Positions 1 to 9,001 of a stretch of 64,000 nucleotides of DNA are shown here, piece by piece. Position numbers and translations under genes: made by a program. The notes beneath the pieces were generated by a model. It ran no database searches and was not told the origin of the DNA. It saw nothing but the letters and a program-made list of their open reading frames with translations. The stretch is from Derxia lacustris (GTDB taxonomy: Bacteria > Pseudomonadota > Gammaproteobacteria > Burkholderiales > Burkholderiaceae_E). How positions within the stretch are numbered: the stretch's first letter is position 1; every line of letters begins with the position of its first letter. The stretch lies in the NCBI RefSeq assembly GCF_002105195.1, contig NZ_MUHU01000026.1:153246-217245 (forward strand). Direction: 5' to 3'.

Positions 1-2
1 AG

Positions 3-230
3 CCGTCGCGGCCGATGCTGCGCGCGCTGCTGGCGCGCGAGCGGGTCGATCCGCGCCGCTGCGTGCTGGTGGAGGACAGCCTGCCCAATCTCGTCGCGGC
101 GCGCGCGCTCGGCATGAGCACAGTTTTGATGACCGCGCATCTGCCGAAACACATGCATCGACGTGCGACGTGGGCGAGGGAAAAAATCACGTCAATCGGC
201 ATCTTGCAACGTAAAATTTCACGCTTCTAG
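3..230 (+). CDS. HAD-family hydrolase, probable pyrimidine 5'-nucleotidase (C-terminal end only)
   Basis: This is the C-terminal part of a haloacid dehalogenase-type phosphatase whose start lies left of the window. The frame is open from base 3. It shows the late HAD motif VEDSLPNLVAARALGM, with the acidic ED pair that helps hold the catalytic magnesium, followed by a short strand (STVLMT). In Burkholderiales a pyrimidine 5'-nucleotidase of this kind commonly precedes slmA, which matches the next gene. The last 35 or so residues are basic and do not resemble the usual family tail. The family is clear; the substrate is inferred from context. Confidence 0.75.
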   Translation, partial: PSRPMLRALLARERVDPRRCVLVEDSLPNLVAARALGMSTVLMTAHLPKHMHRRATWAREKITSIGILQRKISRF

Positions 231-392
231 GTGTCCAAACGGTCGGCATGCGGTCGCTTTCACAGGATGGGCGGAAGGCCGTTTCTATGTCGCCGTGAAT
301 GGTGCCGGCGAGTGACCGCTGTCTAGAATCGTCGCGTTTGATATTTCCTGTGACATTTTTGTCAAAACGCATTTCAGCGCCGACCTCGAAAG

Positions 393-1034
393 ATGACTCT
401 CACCACACTCGCGAACGACCACATCACCGACGACGCCGGTACCGCCCGCAAGCGGGCCTACAGCAAGCCTGGCGAACGTCGCGTGCAGATCCTGCAAGCG
501 CTCGGCGAGATGCTGGAGCACCCGAAAGGCGAGCGCATCACCACCGCGGCGCTCGCGGCCAGACTCGAAGTTTCCGAAGCGGCGCTCTACCGCCACTTCG
601 CGAGCAAGGCCCAGATGTTCGAGTCGCTCATCGAATTCATCGAAGGCACGCTGCTCGGCATCACCGAGCAATGCGCGGCCGACCATGACGATGGCATTGA
701 GCAGACGCGCGCCCTGGTGCTCGCGCTGCTGGGCTTTGCCGAACAGAACCGCGGCATGACGCGGGTGCTGGTCGGCGATGCGCTGGTGGGCGAGAACGAC
801 CGCCTGCAAGTGCGCATGAACGAGCTGTTCGACCGGCTCGAAGCGGCGATTGCGCGCGGCCTGCGTGCCGCGCTGTTCCAGGGCCGTCTGCCCGACGGCT
901 TCGACGTGGATGCGCGCGCCAACCTCGTGCTCAGCTACGTGGGCGGCAAGTGGCACCGCTATGCCAAGAGCGGCTGGCTGCGGGCACCGGGCGAAGGCGC
1001 CGAGGGTCAGATCGCGACCCTGCTGCTGGTCTGA
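393..1034 (+). CDS. slmA: Nucleoid occlusion factor SlmA (TetR fold)
   Basis: This 213-residue protein has a TetR-type N-terminal helix-turn-helix (about residues 28-75, including ITTAALAARLEVSEAALYRH) and a helical C-terminal domain with the SlmA-like pattern FAEQNRGMTRVLVGDAL. SlmA binds chromosomal sites and blocks FtsZ ring assembly over the nucleoid rather than acting as a classical repressor. The N-terminus is about 15 residues longer than in the E. coli protein, as is common in Burkholderiales. Its position right after the HAD phosphatase gene supports the assignment. The preceding 160 bases are relatively AT-rich and could hold the promoter. Confidence 0.88.
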   Translation: MTLTTLANDHITDDAGTARKRAYSKPGERRVQILQALGEMLEHPKGERITTAALAARLEVSEAALYRHFASKAQMFESLIEFIEGTLLGITEQCAADHDDGIEQTRALVLALLGFAEQNRGMTRVLVGDALVGENDRLQVRMNELFDRLEAAIARGLRAALFQGRLPDGFDVDARANLVLSYVGGKWHRYAKSGWLRAPGEGAEGQIATLLLV

Positions 1035-1046
1035 TCGGCAGGCGCG

Positions 1047-1565
1047 TCAGGCGCCTTCGAACAGCCCCGGGCTGCGGCCCGGGCGCGCCAGGGCCAGCAG
1101 GCCCAGCGCCAGCATCGTGGCCAGCAGCATCATCGACAGCTGCGGGATGTTGAAGCCGAACAGCGTCCATTCCACGGTCAGGCAGTCGCCATGGCCGGCA
1201 AAGATGCGCGGCAGCAGTTGTTCGAGCGAGAAGTTCTGCAGCATCCAGCTGAACGGGCGACCGCAGCTGGCGCTTTCGGGCGGATGGGCGATGAGCCAGG
1301 TGTGCCAGCTGGCCACGCCAAGGCCTGCCGCCGAGGCGAGCGCCGACAGCGCCGCCAGCAGCCGGATCAGCCAGGGCCGGGTGCCGACCAGCGCACCCAC
1401 CAGCGCGATGGCGCCGGCAATCACATAGGCCAGCCGTTGCACGATGCACAGCGGGCAGGGCTCCACGCCCAGCTCATGCTGGACATAAAGCGCTGAAGCC
1501 ATGGCGCCGACCGAAATCAGGCAGACGAGAGCGAGCGCGCGACGCGCATTGAGCAGCTTGGGCAT
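1047..1565 (-). CDS. dsbB: Disulfide bond formation protein B
   Basis: This inner-membrane protein reoxidises DsbA and passes electrons to quinone. Four hydrophobic helices are evident. The first periplasmic cysteine pair is in EPCPLCIVQR. A second pair lies further on, in the loop with SASCGRPFSW and AGHGDCLTVEW. The start chosen is the ATG giving MPKLLNARRA; a TTG three codons upstream also exists. It lies 9 bases downstream of moeB on the same strand and may be co-transcribed. The length, about 172 residues, is normal for the family. Confidence 0.93.
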   Translation of the reverse strand: MPKLLNARRALALVCLISVGAMASALYVQHELGVEPCPLCIVQRLAYVIAGAIALVGALVGTRPWLIRLLAALSALASAAGLGVASWHTWLIAHPPESASCGRPFSWMLQNFSLEQLLPRIFAGHGDCLTVEWTLFGFNIPQLSMMLLATMLALGLLALARPGRSPGLFEGA

Positions 1566-1574
1566 GCGAAGCAA

Positions 1575-2330
1575 TCAGTGATGGCGCTGGCCGCAGACCG
1601 GGCAATCGGCGTCGCGCGGCAGCTTGATCGAAGTCCATTCCATGCTGCGGGCGTCGAGCAGCAGCAGCCGGCCGGCCAGGCTGCGACCGATGCCGGCCAC
1701 CAGCTTGAGCGCCTCGGCCGCCTGCATCGCACCGACGATGCCGACCAGCGGCGCGAACACGCCCATGGTGGCGCAGCGGATTTCCTCGGCGTCGTCGGCC
1801 TCGGGGAACAGGCAGTGGTAGCAGGGCGAGGCCGCATCGCGCGGGTCGAACACGCTGACCTGCGCCTCGAAGCGGATTGCCGCGCCCGACACCAGCGGCA
1901 CGCCGGCCGCCACGCAGGCGCGGTTGACGGCATGGCGGGTGGCGAAATTGTCGGAGCAGTCGAGCACGACCGTGGCGCGGCCCACCTCGCGGGCCAGCGC
2001 ATCGCCGGCCAGCCGTTCGGCGATCGCCACCACTTCGATTTGCGGATTGAGCGCCGCCAGCGTCTCGCGTGCCGATGCGGCCTTGGGCCAGCCGACGCGC
2101 GCCGTGCTGTGCGCGATCTGGCGCTGGAGATTGGTGAGATCGACCGTGTCGCCATCGGCGATCACGATCCGGCCGAGGCCGGCGGTGGCCAGATACATGG
2201 CCGCCGGCGAACCCAGGCCGCCCGCGCCGATGACCAGCGCGGTCGCATCGAGCAGCCGTTGCTGGCCCTCGATGCCGATCTCGTCGAGCAGGATGTGGCG
2301 GCTGTAGCGCAGCAGCTGATCGTCGTTCAC
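1575..2330 (-). CDS. moeB: Molybdopterin-synthase adenylyltransferase MoeB (ThiF/HesA family)
   Basis: This E1-like enzyme adenylates the C-terminal glycine of MoaD for molybdenum cofactor synthesis; ThiF-type action on ThiS cannot be excluded. The N-terminal Rossmann motif VIGAGGLGSPAAMYLA binds ATP, DCSDNFATRHAVN follows, and two CxxC pairs (CYHC and CPVC) bind zinc. I chose the GTG start (VNDDQLLRYSRH) because GGAG lies seven bases before it; a TTG thirteen codons upstream would also be open. No moaD or thiS is adjacent, so the partner is inferred. Confidence 0.88.
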   Translation of the reverse strand: MNDDQLLRYSRHILLDEIGIEGQQRLLDATALVIGAGGLGSPAAMYLATAGLGRIVIADGDTVDLTNLQRQIAHSTARVGWPKAASARETLAALNPQIEVVAIAERLAGDALAREVGRATVVLDCSDNFATRHAVNRACVAAGVPLVSGAAIRFEAQVSVFDPRDAASPCYHCLFPEADDAEEIRCATMGVFAPLVGIVGAMQAAEALKLVAGIGRSLAGRLLLLDARSMEWTSIKLPRDADCPVCGQRHH

Positions 2331-2370
2331 GGCGCGCTCCGGAATGCGAAGCGCGCCGCGCGGCGACAAC

Positions 2371-3825
2371 TCATTGCTTGGTCGGCGCAGCGGCGCCCTT
2401 GTCGCCGCTCACGGCGGCGGTCTCGACGCGCGGCTTGGCGGTTTCGACCGGCTTGCCCTTGAGCTGGTTGAGGCCCTGCTGCAACTGCCAGTCGTCGGCG
2501 CTGCCGTACTCGACCGGCTTGCGGTTCTTGAGGATTTCCTCGATGCGCTTGGCATCGGCGGCGCGCTGCTCCGGCGTCTTCTTTTCGGCCGCCGCCTCGC
2601 CGCCCTCGGGATTGGCCAGGTGATGGTCGAGGTCGGCCTCGCGGGTGCCGAATTCGGCCAGCGGATCGCCGTCCTTGTATTCGTCGACCAGCAGGTCGGG
2701 CGTGATGCCCTTGGCCTGGATGCTGCGGCCGGCCGGCGTGAAATAGCGCGCCGTGGTCAGCCGGATGGCGGTCGTGGCCGACAGCGGCAGGATGGTCTGC
2801 ACCGAGCCCTTGCCGAACGACTGCGTGCCGATGACGGTCGCGCGCTTGTGATCCTGCAAGGCGCCCGCGACGATCTCCGACGCCGACGCCGAGCCGCGAT
2901 TGACCAGGATGACCATCGGCAGCCGCTTGGCATCGACCGACAGCTTGGCCACGTAATCCTCGGTGCCGCGACCGCGCAGATAGTCCTCGGGATTGGCGAA
3001 GAACTTGCGCTTGGCATCGTCGGTGCGGCCGTCGGTCGACACCACCAGATCGCCCTTGGGCAGGAAGGCCGCCGACACGCCGATGGCCGCATTCAGCAGG
3101 CCGCCCGGGTCGTTGCGCAGGTCGAGCACGATGCCCTTGAGCGGGCCTTGCGCCGCCAGCTTGTTGAACTGCGTCACCAGGTTTTCGGCCGTGGCTTCCT
3201 GGAACTGGGTGATGCGCAGATAGGCATAGCCCGGCTCGACGATCTTGGACTTGACCGAGGCCACCTTGATGACCGCCCGCTCAAGCGTGATGACGATCGG
3301 CTTGCTCTCGCCCTTGCGCGCGAAGGTGACCGTGACGCTGGTCTTGGGCTTGCCGCGCAGCAGCTTGACCACGTCGGTCGTGCTCATGCCCTTGGTTGGC
3401 TTGTCGTCGACCTGCACGATCAGATCGCCGGCATGCACGCCGGCACGCGCGGCCGGCGTGTCCTCGATCGGCGAGATCACCTTGGGGAAGCCGTCCTCGC
3501 TGCCGATCTCCATGCCCAGCCCGCCGAACTCGCCCTGCGTCTGCGTGGTGAGTTCCTTGAACGCATCGGCATCGAGGTACTGCGAATGCGGATCGAGGCT
3601 GGTCAGCATCCCCGAGATCGCCTCGGTGACGAGCTTCTTGTCCTCCACCGGCTCGACATAGTTGCTCTTGATCGCGCCGAACACGTCGGTGAACTGGCGG
3701 ATTTCCTCGTAGGGCAGGGCGGGGCGGGGTTCGCGCTGCGCGACCGCCGTCAGTTGCAGGCTGACCAGCACGCCCGCCACCACACCCGCCGAAACCAGAC
3801 CCAGGCTCTTCAACTTGCTGCCCAT
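2371..3825 (-). CDS. ctpA: Carboxy-terminal processing protease, S41 family
   Basis: This 484-residue periplasmic serine protease starts with a signal or anchor segment (LVSAGVVAGVLVSLQL). A PDZ domain (about residues 90-170) and the S41 catalytic domain follow. The nucleophile serine is in NRGSASASEIVAGAL, and the general-base lysine is in QSFGKGSVQ, giving the Ser-Lys dyad of tail-specific proteases. CtpA enzymes trim or turn over murein hydrolases, which fits the neighbouring envC-like gene. A strong terminator lies between envC and this gene, so ctpA probably has its own promoter in the 47 bases between. The C-terminal tail is low-complexity and rich in A, K and E. Confidence 0.93.
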   Translation of the reverse strand: MGSKLKSLGLVSAGVVAGVLVSLQLTAVAQREPRPALPYEEIRQFTDVFGAIKSNYVEPVEDKKLVTEAISGMLTSLDPHSQYLDADAFKELTTQTQGEFGGLGMEIGSEDGFPKVISPIEDTPAARAGVHAGDLIVQVDDKPTKGMSTTDVVKLLRGKPKTSVTVTFARKGESKPIVITLERAVIKVASVKSKIVEPGYAYLRITQFQEATAENLVTQFNKLAAQGPLKGIVLDLRNDPGGLLNAAIGVSAAFLPKGDLVVSTDGRTDDAKRKFFANPEDYLRGRGTEDYVAKLSVDAKRLPMVILVNRGSASASEIVAGALQDHKRATVIGTQSFGKGSVQTILPLSATTAIRLTTARYFTPAGRSIQAKGITPDLLVDEYKDGDPLAEFGTREADLDHHLANPEGGEAAAEKKTPEQRAADAKRIEEILKNRKPVEYGSADDWQLQQGLNQLKGKPVETAKPRVETAAVSGDKGAAAPTKQ

Positions 3826-3872
3826 CGTTCATCCACCTATTGCGAGACGGCTGTTGCCGGAGAAATCGCTGC

Positions 3873-3903
3873 AAAAAAACAGCCCGGCGCGAGATGCCGG
3901 GCT
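3873..3903 (-). terminator. Rho-independent terminator after the envC-like gene
   Basis: Read on the minus strand, an eight-pair stem (AGCCCGGC with GCCGGGCT, loop of seven) is followed by G and then seven T residues. It starts 14 bases after the stop codon of the envC-like gene and ends before ctpA, so it separates the two transcription units. Confidence 0.88.
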
Positions 3904-3916
3904 TTGCATCATGCAG

Positions 3917-5518
3917 TCAGCGCAGCCACCCGGAAGGGTCAATAGCCGCGCCTGCATGCCTGAGTTCAAAGTATAGGCCGGGGCGTTCGGCGCCCCCGGT
4001 CGCGCCCACGCTGGCAATTGTGTCGCCGGCGTTAACGCTCTGACCTGCAGTTTTGTAGATCGATTCATTGCCGGCGTAGATCGACAGGTATTGCCCGCCG
4101 TGGTCGACGATGACGATGTTGCCGAAGCCGCGCAGCCAGTCGGCGAACACGACCCGACCGCGTGCCACCGCATGCACTTCGGCGCCGGTGGGGGCGGCGA
4201 TGAACAGGCCCTTCCAGGTCGACTGGCCGTTGTCGCGCGGACGGCCGAAGCGGCCGGTGATTTCGCCGGCGGCGGGCTGGGCGAGCCGGCCGCGCAATGC
4301 CTCGAAGGCCGAGCCGTCGGGCAGCATCGCGATGCTCGGCGCGGGCGGCGGCGGTGGCGGCGCAGCGGGTTCGGCGGCACGCGCGACGGCGCCGGCCGGC
4401 GGCGCGACGTTCTCCGGCGTGCCGGCCGATGGCGCGCCGGCGCTGCCCGCCGGCGTGGATGCGCCGCCCACCGGCGCCGACGGGCCTGCGCCCGCACTCG
4501 CCGTGGCGCGATTGCCGGTGCCCGGCGCCGGCTGCACCGTGCCCGACCGTGCGCGCGCCGCATCGGCCTCGGCCCGCTTGCGCGCCGCTTCGCGCTCGGC
4601 CAGCTCGCGTCGCGCGGCTTCCTTGGCGGCATCGCGTGCGGCCTGCTCGGCGCGGCGCTTTTCGGCGGCGATGCGCTCGCGCTCGCGGCGTTCGTCGTCG
4701 GCAATGATCTTGCCGAGCTTGTCGATGAGACCGTTGAGCCGCTCGGCATCGCGCTCCAGCGCGCCGACCTGCCGGCGCTGCTCGTCGAGCCGCGCCGACA
4801 CCTGGGCCAGCGTGGCGCTGCGCGCGAGCTTTTCGCGTTCGAGCGTGGCGCGGCCGGTTTCCTGCTCGGCCCGGATCGCCGCCAGCTCGTCGATGCGCTG
4901 GCGCTGGCTGGCGGCCAGCTCGGCCTGCTGGCGCTCGGCCGCTTCGAGTTCGTCGATGGCCTTGCGCTGGGCCCGGCCCACATAGCCGAGCAGCGCCAGG
5001 CTGCGGCCGCTGTCGTTCGGGTTCTGGCCCGACAGCAGCAGCTGCCAGGGACTGATGCGGCCGGTCGTGTATTCGGCCCGGGCGAGCCGCGCAAGCCGTT
5101 CGCGCTGATCGGCGATCTCGCGCTCGACGCGGGCCTGCTCGGCATTCGCCGCAGCCAGCGCCGCTTCGGTTTCGCGCTGGCGCGTGTCCAGGTCGTGCAG
5201 CTGGCGGTTGGCTTCGGAGATGGCCGCTTCCGACGCGCGCAGCGCATCGCGCGCCTCGCTGCGGTCGGATTCGGCCTTGTTCAGATCGCGCTTGAGCGAC
5301 TGGATGCGGTCGCGCAGCTCGCCGGCTTCGCTCTGCGCGGCGCGGCGCTGCTCGGCGGTGGCGCCGACCGGTGCCGGCGCGGGAATGGCGACTGCGGGTG
5401 CCGGCGTCGGCGCGGCGCCGGCCGGCATGGCGGTCAGCAGCGCCGCCGCCAGCAAGACCGCCGCGCCCGGCCGCAGCGCGACGGCGCCGGCCCGGGCGGC
5501 ACGGCTTGCGGCCGGCAT
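3917..5518 (-). CDS. envC: EnvC-type murein hydrolase activator (degenerate LytM/M23)
   Basis: The protein has an N-terminal signal segment (VLLAAALLTAMPAGA), a long charged coiled coil rich in E, R, A and Q (about residues 60-300), a P/A-rich linker, and a C-terminal LytM fold (about 415-533). Residues needed for zinc catalysis in true M23 peptidases are replaced. The first site reads GRFGRPRDN instead of an H-to-D pair, and the last reads YFELRHAG where HxH is expected. That is the signature of EnvC-like proteins, which activate division amidases rather than cutting murein themselves. The ATG start gives MPAASRAARAG; an upstream TTG would overlap the gpmA stop. About 533 residues. Confidence 0.85.
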   Translation of the reverse strand: MPAASRAARAGAVALRPGAAVLLAAALLTAMPAGAAPTPAPAVAIPAPAPVGATAEQRRAAQSEAGELRDRIQSLKRDLNKAESDRSEARDALRASEAAISEANRQLHDLDTRQRETEAALAAANAEQARVEREIADQRERLARLARAEYTTGRISPWQLLLSGQNPNDSGRSLALLGYVGRAQRKAIDELEAAERQQAELAASQRQRIDELAAIRAEQETGRATLEREKLARSATLAQVSARLDEQRRQVGALERDAERLNGLIDKLGKIIADDERRERERIAAEKRRAEQAARDAAKEAARRELAEREAARKRAEADAARARSGTVQPAPGTGNRATASAGAGPSAPVGGASTPAGSAGAPSAGTPENVAPPAGAVARAAEPAAPPPPPPAPSIAMLPDGSAFEALRGRLAQPAAGEITGRFGRPRDNGQSTWKGLFIAAPTGAEVHAVARGRVVFADWLRGFGNIVIVDHGGQYLSIYAGNESIYKTAGQSVNAGDTIASVGATGGAERPGLYFELRHAGAAIDPSGWLR

Positions 5519-5547
5519 CGACCGCCGGCCTCGATGCGCGATGGGGT

Positions 5548-6300
5548 TCAAGCCGCCTTGGCTTTGCCCTGGGCCGCGACGGCATTCATCGCTGCCTCGA
5601 TCTCGGCCTGATTGCCGAGGTAGTAGTGGCGGATCGGCTTGAGGTCGTCGTCCAGCTCATAGACCAGCGGGCGCGCGGTCGGGATGTTGAGCGAGACGAT
5701 GTCGTCGTCGGAGATGCCGTCGAGGTACTTGATGAGCGCGCGCAGCGAGTTGCCGTGGGCCGCGATGATGACCTTCTTGCCGCTCTTCAGCGTGGGGGCG
5801 ATGGTCTCGTCCCAGTAGGGCAGCACGCGCGCCACGGTGTCCTTCAGGCACTCGGTGGCCGGCAGCAGCGCCGGGTCGAGGTCGGCATAGCGGGCGTCGA
5901 AGCGCGGATGGCGTTCATCGTCGAGCGCCAGCGGATTGGGCGCGATCGCATAGGCGCGGCGCCACACCAGCACCTGCTCGTCGCCGTACTTGGCGGCGGT
6001 CTCGCTCTTGTTCAGGCCCTGCAGCGCGCCGTAGTGGCGTTCGTTCAGGCGCCAGTGCTTCTCGACCGGAATCCAGAGCTGGTCGAGTTCGTCGAGCACG
6101 GTGTTGAGCGTGCGGATCGCGCGCTTGAGCACCGACGTGAACGCGATGTCGAACGAATAGCCTTCCTGCTTGAGCAGCTGGCCGGCGGCCTTGGCTTCGC
6201 GGGCGCCGTTTTCGGTGATGTCGACATCGGTCCAGCCGGTGAAGCGGTTGTCGAGGTTCCACTGCGATTCGCCGTGGCGAATGAGAACGAGTTTATGCAT
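5548..6300 (-). CDS. gpmA: 2,3-bisphosphoglycerate-dependent phosphoglycerate mutase
   Basis: This glycolytic enzyme interconverts 2- and 3-phosphoglycerate through a phosphohistidine. It is 250 residues long and begins [15 protein letters not shown], which contains the catalytic histidine in RHGE. The second catalytic histidine is in [12 protein letters not shown], and [13 protein letters not shown] is the conserved mid-sequence motif. It is divergent from the rhodanese gene across a 213-base gap. Its stop is followed almost directly by the envC-like gene, so the two are probably co-transcribed. Confidence 0.97.
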   Translation of the reverse strand: MHKLVLIRHGESQWNLDNRFTGWTDVDITENGAREAKAAGQLLKQEGYSFDIAFTSVLKRAIRTLNTVLDELDQLWIPVEKHWRLNERHYGALQGLNKSETAAKYGDEQVLVWRRAYAIAPNPLALDDERHPRFDARYADLDPALLPATECLKDTVARVLPYWDETIAPTLKSGKKVIIAAHGNSLRALIKYLDGISDDDIVSLNIPTARPLVYELDDDLKPIRHYYLGNQAEIEAAMNAVAAQGKAKAA

Positions 6301-6438
6301 GGCGGGCTCAGCGTTGCGCTGCAAGGTTTGGAAACCGGGTCCGGCGGCGGCGCCCTCTGGGCGGTGGTTTGCGGGCTGGCGGCGGCGCTGGATGCGCGCC
6401 TGCGAGCTGGGCGCGGCGGGAGGAAAACCCCGGCATTT

Positions 6439-6444
6439 TATAAT
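6439..6444 (+). promoter_or_regulatory. Candidate -10 element for the rhodanese-grxC-secB run
   Basis: A perfect TATAAT sits 70 bases before the rhodanese start in the gap between divergent gpmA and the rhodanese gene. No good -35 hexamer is visible 16-18 bases upstream, so this is a candidate only. Confidence 0.45.
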
Positions 6445-6513
6445 GGCCGACTTTGGCGTCGCCCTGACGCTTCCCTCATCCGCGCGCATGCCGCGCCGCA
6501 AGGTCAGCCCCAA

Positions 6514-6921
6514 GTGAAGTTCCTGCTCGAGTATTGGTACCTCGTCGCCTCCGCCCTCGTGTCGGGCGCACTGCTGCTTTGGCCCATCCTGCGCAACGGC
6601 GGCAAGGGCGGTGTCTCGCATTTCGAGGCCACCCGGCTCATCAACGATCGCGATGCCTGGCTGGTGGACGTGCGCAGCGCCGAGGAATTCGCGCGCGGCC
6701 ACATCACCGGCGCCCGCAACATTCCGCTCGACCAGCTCGAAGCGCGCAGCGCCGAGCTGACCAAGGCCAAGAGCAAGCCGCTGATCGTGGTTTGCCAGAG
6801 CGGCCAGCGCGCCCAGCGCGCGCTCGCGCTGCTGACCAAGGCCGGCTTCGGCGAGGTGGTCGTGCTCGAAGGCGGCGTGACTGCCTGGCAAGCCGCCGGC
6901 CTGCCGCTGCGCACGGCCTGA
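6514..6921 (+). CDS. Membrane-anchored single-domain rhodanese-like protein (YibN type)
   Basis: The 135-residue product has an N-terminal membrane helix ([17 protein letters not shown]) followed by one rhodanese domain. The active-site loop is [12 protein letters not shown], with the catalytic cysteine near residue 94, so sulfurtransferase activity is possible. The chosen GTG start lies just before this helix; no ATG is suitably placed. A rhodanese-grxC-secB-gpsA order is common in beta- and gammaproteobacteria. The physiological substrate is not known. Confidence 0.88.
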   Translation: MKFLLEYWYLVASALVSGALLLWPILRNGGKGGVSHFEATRLINDRDAWLVDVRSAEEFARGHITGARNIPLDQLEARSAELTKAKSKPLIVVCQSGQRAQRALALLTKAGFGEVVVLEGGVTAWQAAGLPLRTA

Positions 6922-6948
6922 CGCGCCCATCACAACAAGGACTCCGCC

Positions 6949-7206
6949 ATGGCCAAGATCGTCATGTACTTCCGCGACAGCTGCCCCTACTGCCGGCGCG
7001 CCGAAAGCGTGCTGGTGAAGAAGGGCGTCACCGGCATCGAAAAGCTCTATCCCGACGACGACGACGCGCTCAAGCGCGAAATGGTCGAGCGCACCGGCCG
7101 CACGACCGTTCCGCAGATCTTCATCGACGGCAAGCATGTTGGCGGCTGCGACGATCTGCTGTCGCTCGACCGGCGCGGCGGGCTCGATCCGCTGCTTGCC
7201 GCCTGA
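6949..7206 (+). CDS. grxC: Glutaredoxin 3
   Basis: This 85-residue glutathione-dependent thiol reductase carries the dithiol active site CPYC at residues 12-15, the cis-proline motif TTVPQIFID and the glutathione-binding GGCDDL. Length and motifs fit GrxC. It lies 27 bases after the rhodanese gene and before secB in one run. Confidence 0.95.
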   Translation: MAKIVMYFRDSCPYCRRAESVLVKKGVTGIEKLYPDDDDALKREMVERTGRTTVPQIFIDGKHVGGCDDLLSLDRRGGLDPLLAA

Positions 7207-7329
7207 GCCGGCCGCGCGCGGGCTTCGCCCCCGATTTCTGCCGGACTGCGCCGAGCGGCCGCCGTCCGGGTTTCACGCCCGCTCATTTTTCCGCCCTCGC
7301 ACGGGCGGCAATCCCCACAGGTGCATTTC

Positions 7330-7794
7330 ATGGCTGACCAGCAAGCGCAGGCCCCCGTTTTCAATCTCCAGCGCGTCTATCTGAAGGACGCCTCGCTCGA
7401 ACTGCCGAACGCGCCGCAGATCTTCCTTGAGCAGGAAGCGCCGGCCGTCGACATCCAGGTGGACGTGGCCAACCAGCCGCTCGCCGCCGGCATCTTCGAG
7501 GTCGAAGTCACCGCCACCATCACCACCCGCGTGAAGGACAAGGTGCTGTTCCTGGCCGAAGCCAAGCAGGCCGGCATCTTCCAGATCGAGTCGATCCCCG
7601 AAGACCAGCTCGACCCGATCCTCGGCATCCTCTGCGCGTCGATCGTCTACCCCTATCTGCGCGCCAACCTGTCCGACCTCATCACCCGCACCGGCCTGCC
7701 GCCCGTGCTGCTGCAGGAAATCAACTTCGAAGCCTTCTACCAGCAGCGCCTCGCGCAGCGTCAGGCCGAAGCCGGCAACGGCACGGTGCAGTAA
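7330..7794 (+). CDS. secB: Protein-export chaperone SecB
   Basis: SecB holds preproteins unfolded in the cytoplasm and delivers them to SecA. The 154-residue product contains family landmarks: [32 protein letters not shown] and [20 protein letters not shown]. The ATG giving MADQQAQAP is preferred over a GTG three codons upstream. The acidic N-terminal region and the C-terminal SecA-binding helix are intact. Confidence 0.97.
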   Translation: MADQQAQAPVFNLQRVYLKDASLELPNAPQIFLEQEAPAVDIQVDVANQPLAAGIFEVEVTATITTRVKDKVLFLAEAKQAGIFQIESIPEDQLDPILGILCASIVYPYLRANLSDLITRTGLPPVLLQEINFEAFYQQRLAQRQAEAGNGTVQ

Positions 7795-7815
7795 GTCGAA
7801 CGGGCGGCGCGGGTC

Positions 7816-8940
7816 ATGACCGGCATTGGCCACGAGCCCGCGCTGCCCGCCAGCGGCACGGCGACGGCGCAGGACCGGCCCGCTCCGGGCGCTGCGCCCG
7901 GCTGGCCGGCCGATGTGCCGGTCGGCATGCCGGTTGACGCATCGATCGGAGCACCGGTCGGCGTGCTGGGCGCCGGCAGCTGGGGCACGGCGCTGGCCGC
8001 CGCGCTCGCGCGCCAGGGCCGCGATGTGCTCCTGTGGGCACGCGATGCCGAAGCCGCCGCCGCCATGCAGTCCGCGCGCGAGAACGCGCGCTATCTCCCG
8101 GGCACGCGGCTGCCCGACCGTCTTGCCATCACCGCCGATTTCGACCGCGCCGCCAGTTGCGGCGTCGTGGTCATCGCCACGCCGGCCGCCGCCTTGCGCG
8201 CGACGGCGCAACGGCTCGCGCTCCGGCCGCCGGCCGCCGTGGTCTGGCTCTGCAAGGGCTTTGAAGAAGGCAGCGACCGCCTGCTGCATGAGGTGATGGC
8301 CGAAGCGCTGCCCGGCGTGCCGGCCGCCGCGCTCTCCGGCCCGAGCTTCGCGCGCGAAGTGGCGCGCGGCCTGCCCTGCGCCCTGGTGCTCGCGGCCGAC
8401 GACATCGCCTTCGCCGACCGGCTCGCCGCCGTCTTCCACGGCGACGCGATGCGCATCTACGCCTCCAGCGATCTGGCCGGCGTGGAAGTCTGCGGCGCGA
8501 TCAAGAACGTGCTGGCGGTCGCCGCCGGCGTGGCCGACGGGCTGGAACTGGGCCTCAATGCGCGCGCCGCGCTCATCACGCGCGGACTGGCCGAGATGAC
8601 CCGGCTCGGCCTCGCGCTCGGCGCCCGCGCCGACACCTTCATGGGGCTGGCCGGCGTCGGCGACCTCATCCTCACCTGCACCGGCGACCTGTCGCGCAAC
8701 CGTCGCGTGGGCCTCGCCATCGGGCGCGGCGAGGCGCTGGCCGAGGCGGTCGGCGCGCTCGGTCAGGTGGCCGAGGGCGTGCGCTCGGCGCGCCCGGCGC
8801 GCGAACTCGGCCGCCGGCTCGGCGTGGCCCTGCCCATCACCGATGCCGTCTGCCGCGTGCTGTTCGAAGGCACGACGCCGCGCGACGCGCTGCACGAACT
8901 GCTGGCGCGCGACCGCGCCCGCGAAGGCTTCGGCGGCTGA
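7816..8940 (+). CDS. gpsA: Glycerol-3-phosphate dehydrogenase [NAD(P)+]
   Basis: The enzyme reduces dihydroxyacetone phosphate to sn-glycerol 3-phosphate for phospholipid synthesis. The NAD-binding loop is VGVLGAGSWGTALA at about residue 49, the catalytic-domain helix contains GAIKNVLAVAAG, and TFMGLAGVGDLILTC is conserved. At 374 residues it is 40 or more longer than usual because of a P/G/A-rich N-terminal stretch before the Rossmann fold. An internal ATG at 7927 would give a normal-length protein, so the true start is uncertain. It closes the rhodanese-grxC-secB run. Confidence 0.92.
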   Translation: MTGIGHEPALPASGTATAQDRPAPGAAPGWPADVPVGMPVDASIGAPVGVLGAGSWGTALAAALARQGRDVLLWARDAEAAAAMQSARENARYLPGTRLPDRLAITADFDRAASCGVVVIATPAAALRATAQRLALRPPAAVVWLCKGFEEGSDRLLHEVMAEALPGVPAAALSGPSFAREVARGLPCALVLAADDIAFADRLAAVFHGDAMRIYASSDLAGVEVCGAIKNVLAVAAGVADGLELGLNARAALITRGLAEMTRLGLALGARADTFMGLAGVGDLILTCTGDLSRNRRVGLAIGRGEALAEAVGALGQVAEGVRSARPARELGRRLGVALPITDAVCRVLFEGTTPRDALHELLARDRAREGFGG

Positions 8941-8971
8941 ACAGACACGTTTGTAACCGGCAGCTTCTGAC

Positions 8972-8985
8972 GCAGCAATTGCTGC
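8972..8985. promoter_or_regulatory. Palindrome GCAGCAATTGCTGC, candidate MarR operator
   Basis: This perfect 14-base palindrome lies upstream of the MarR-type gene, between gpsA and the efflux operon. MarR proteins bind palindromes of this size as dimers and usually autoregulate. Being the only perfect palindrome in the gap, it is the natural operator candidate. Confidence 0.5.
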
Positions 8986-9001
8986 CTGAGCAGTGATATA
9001 C

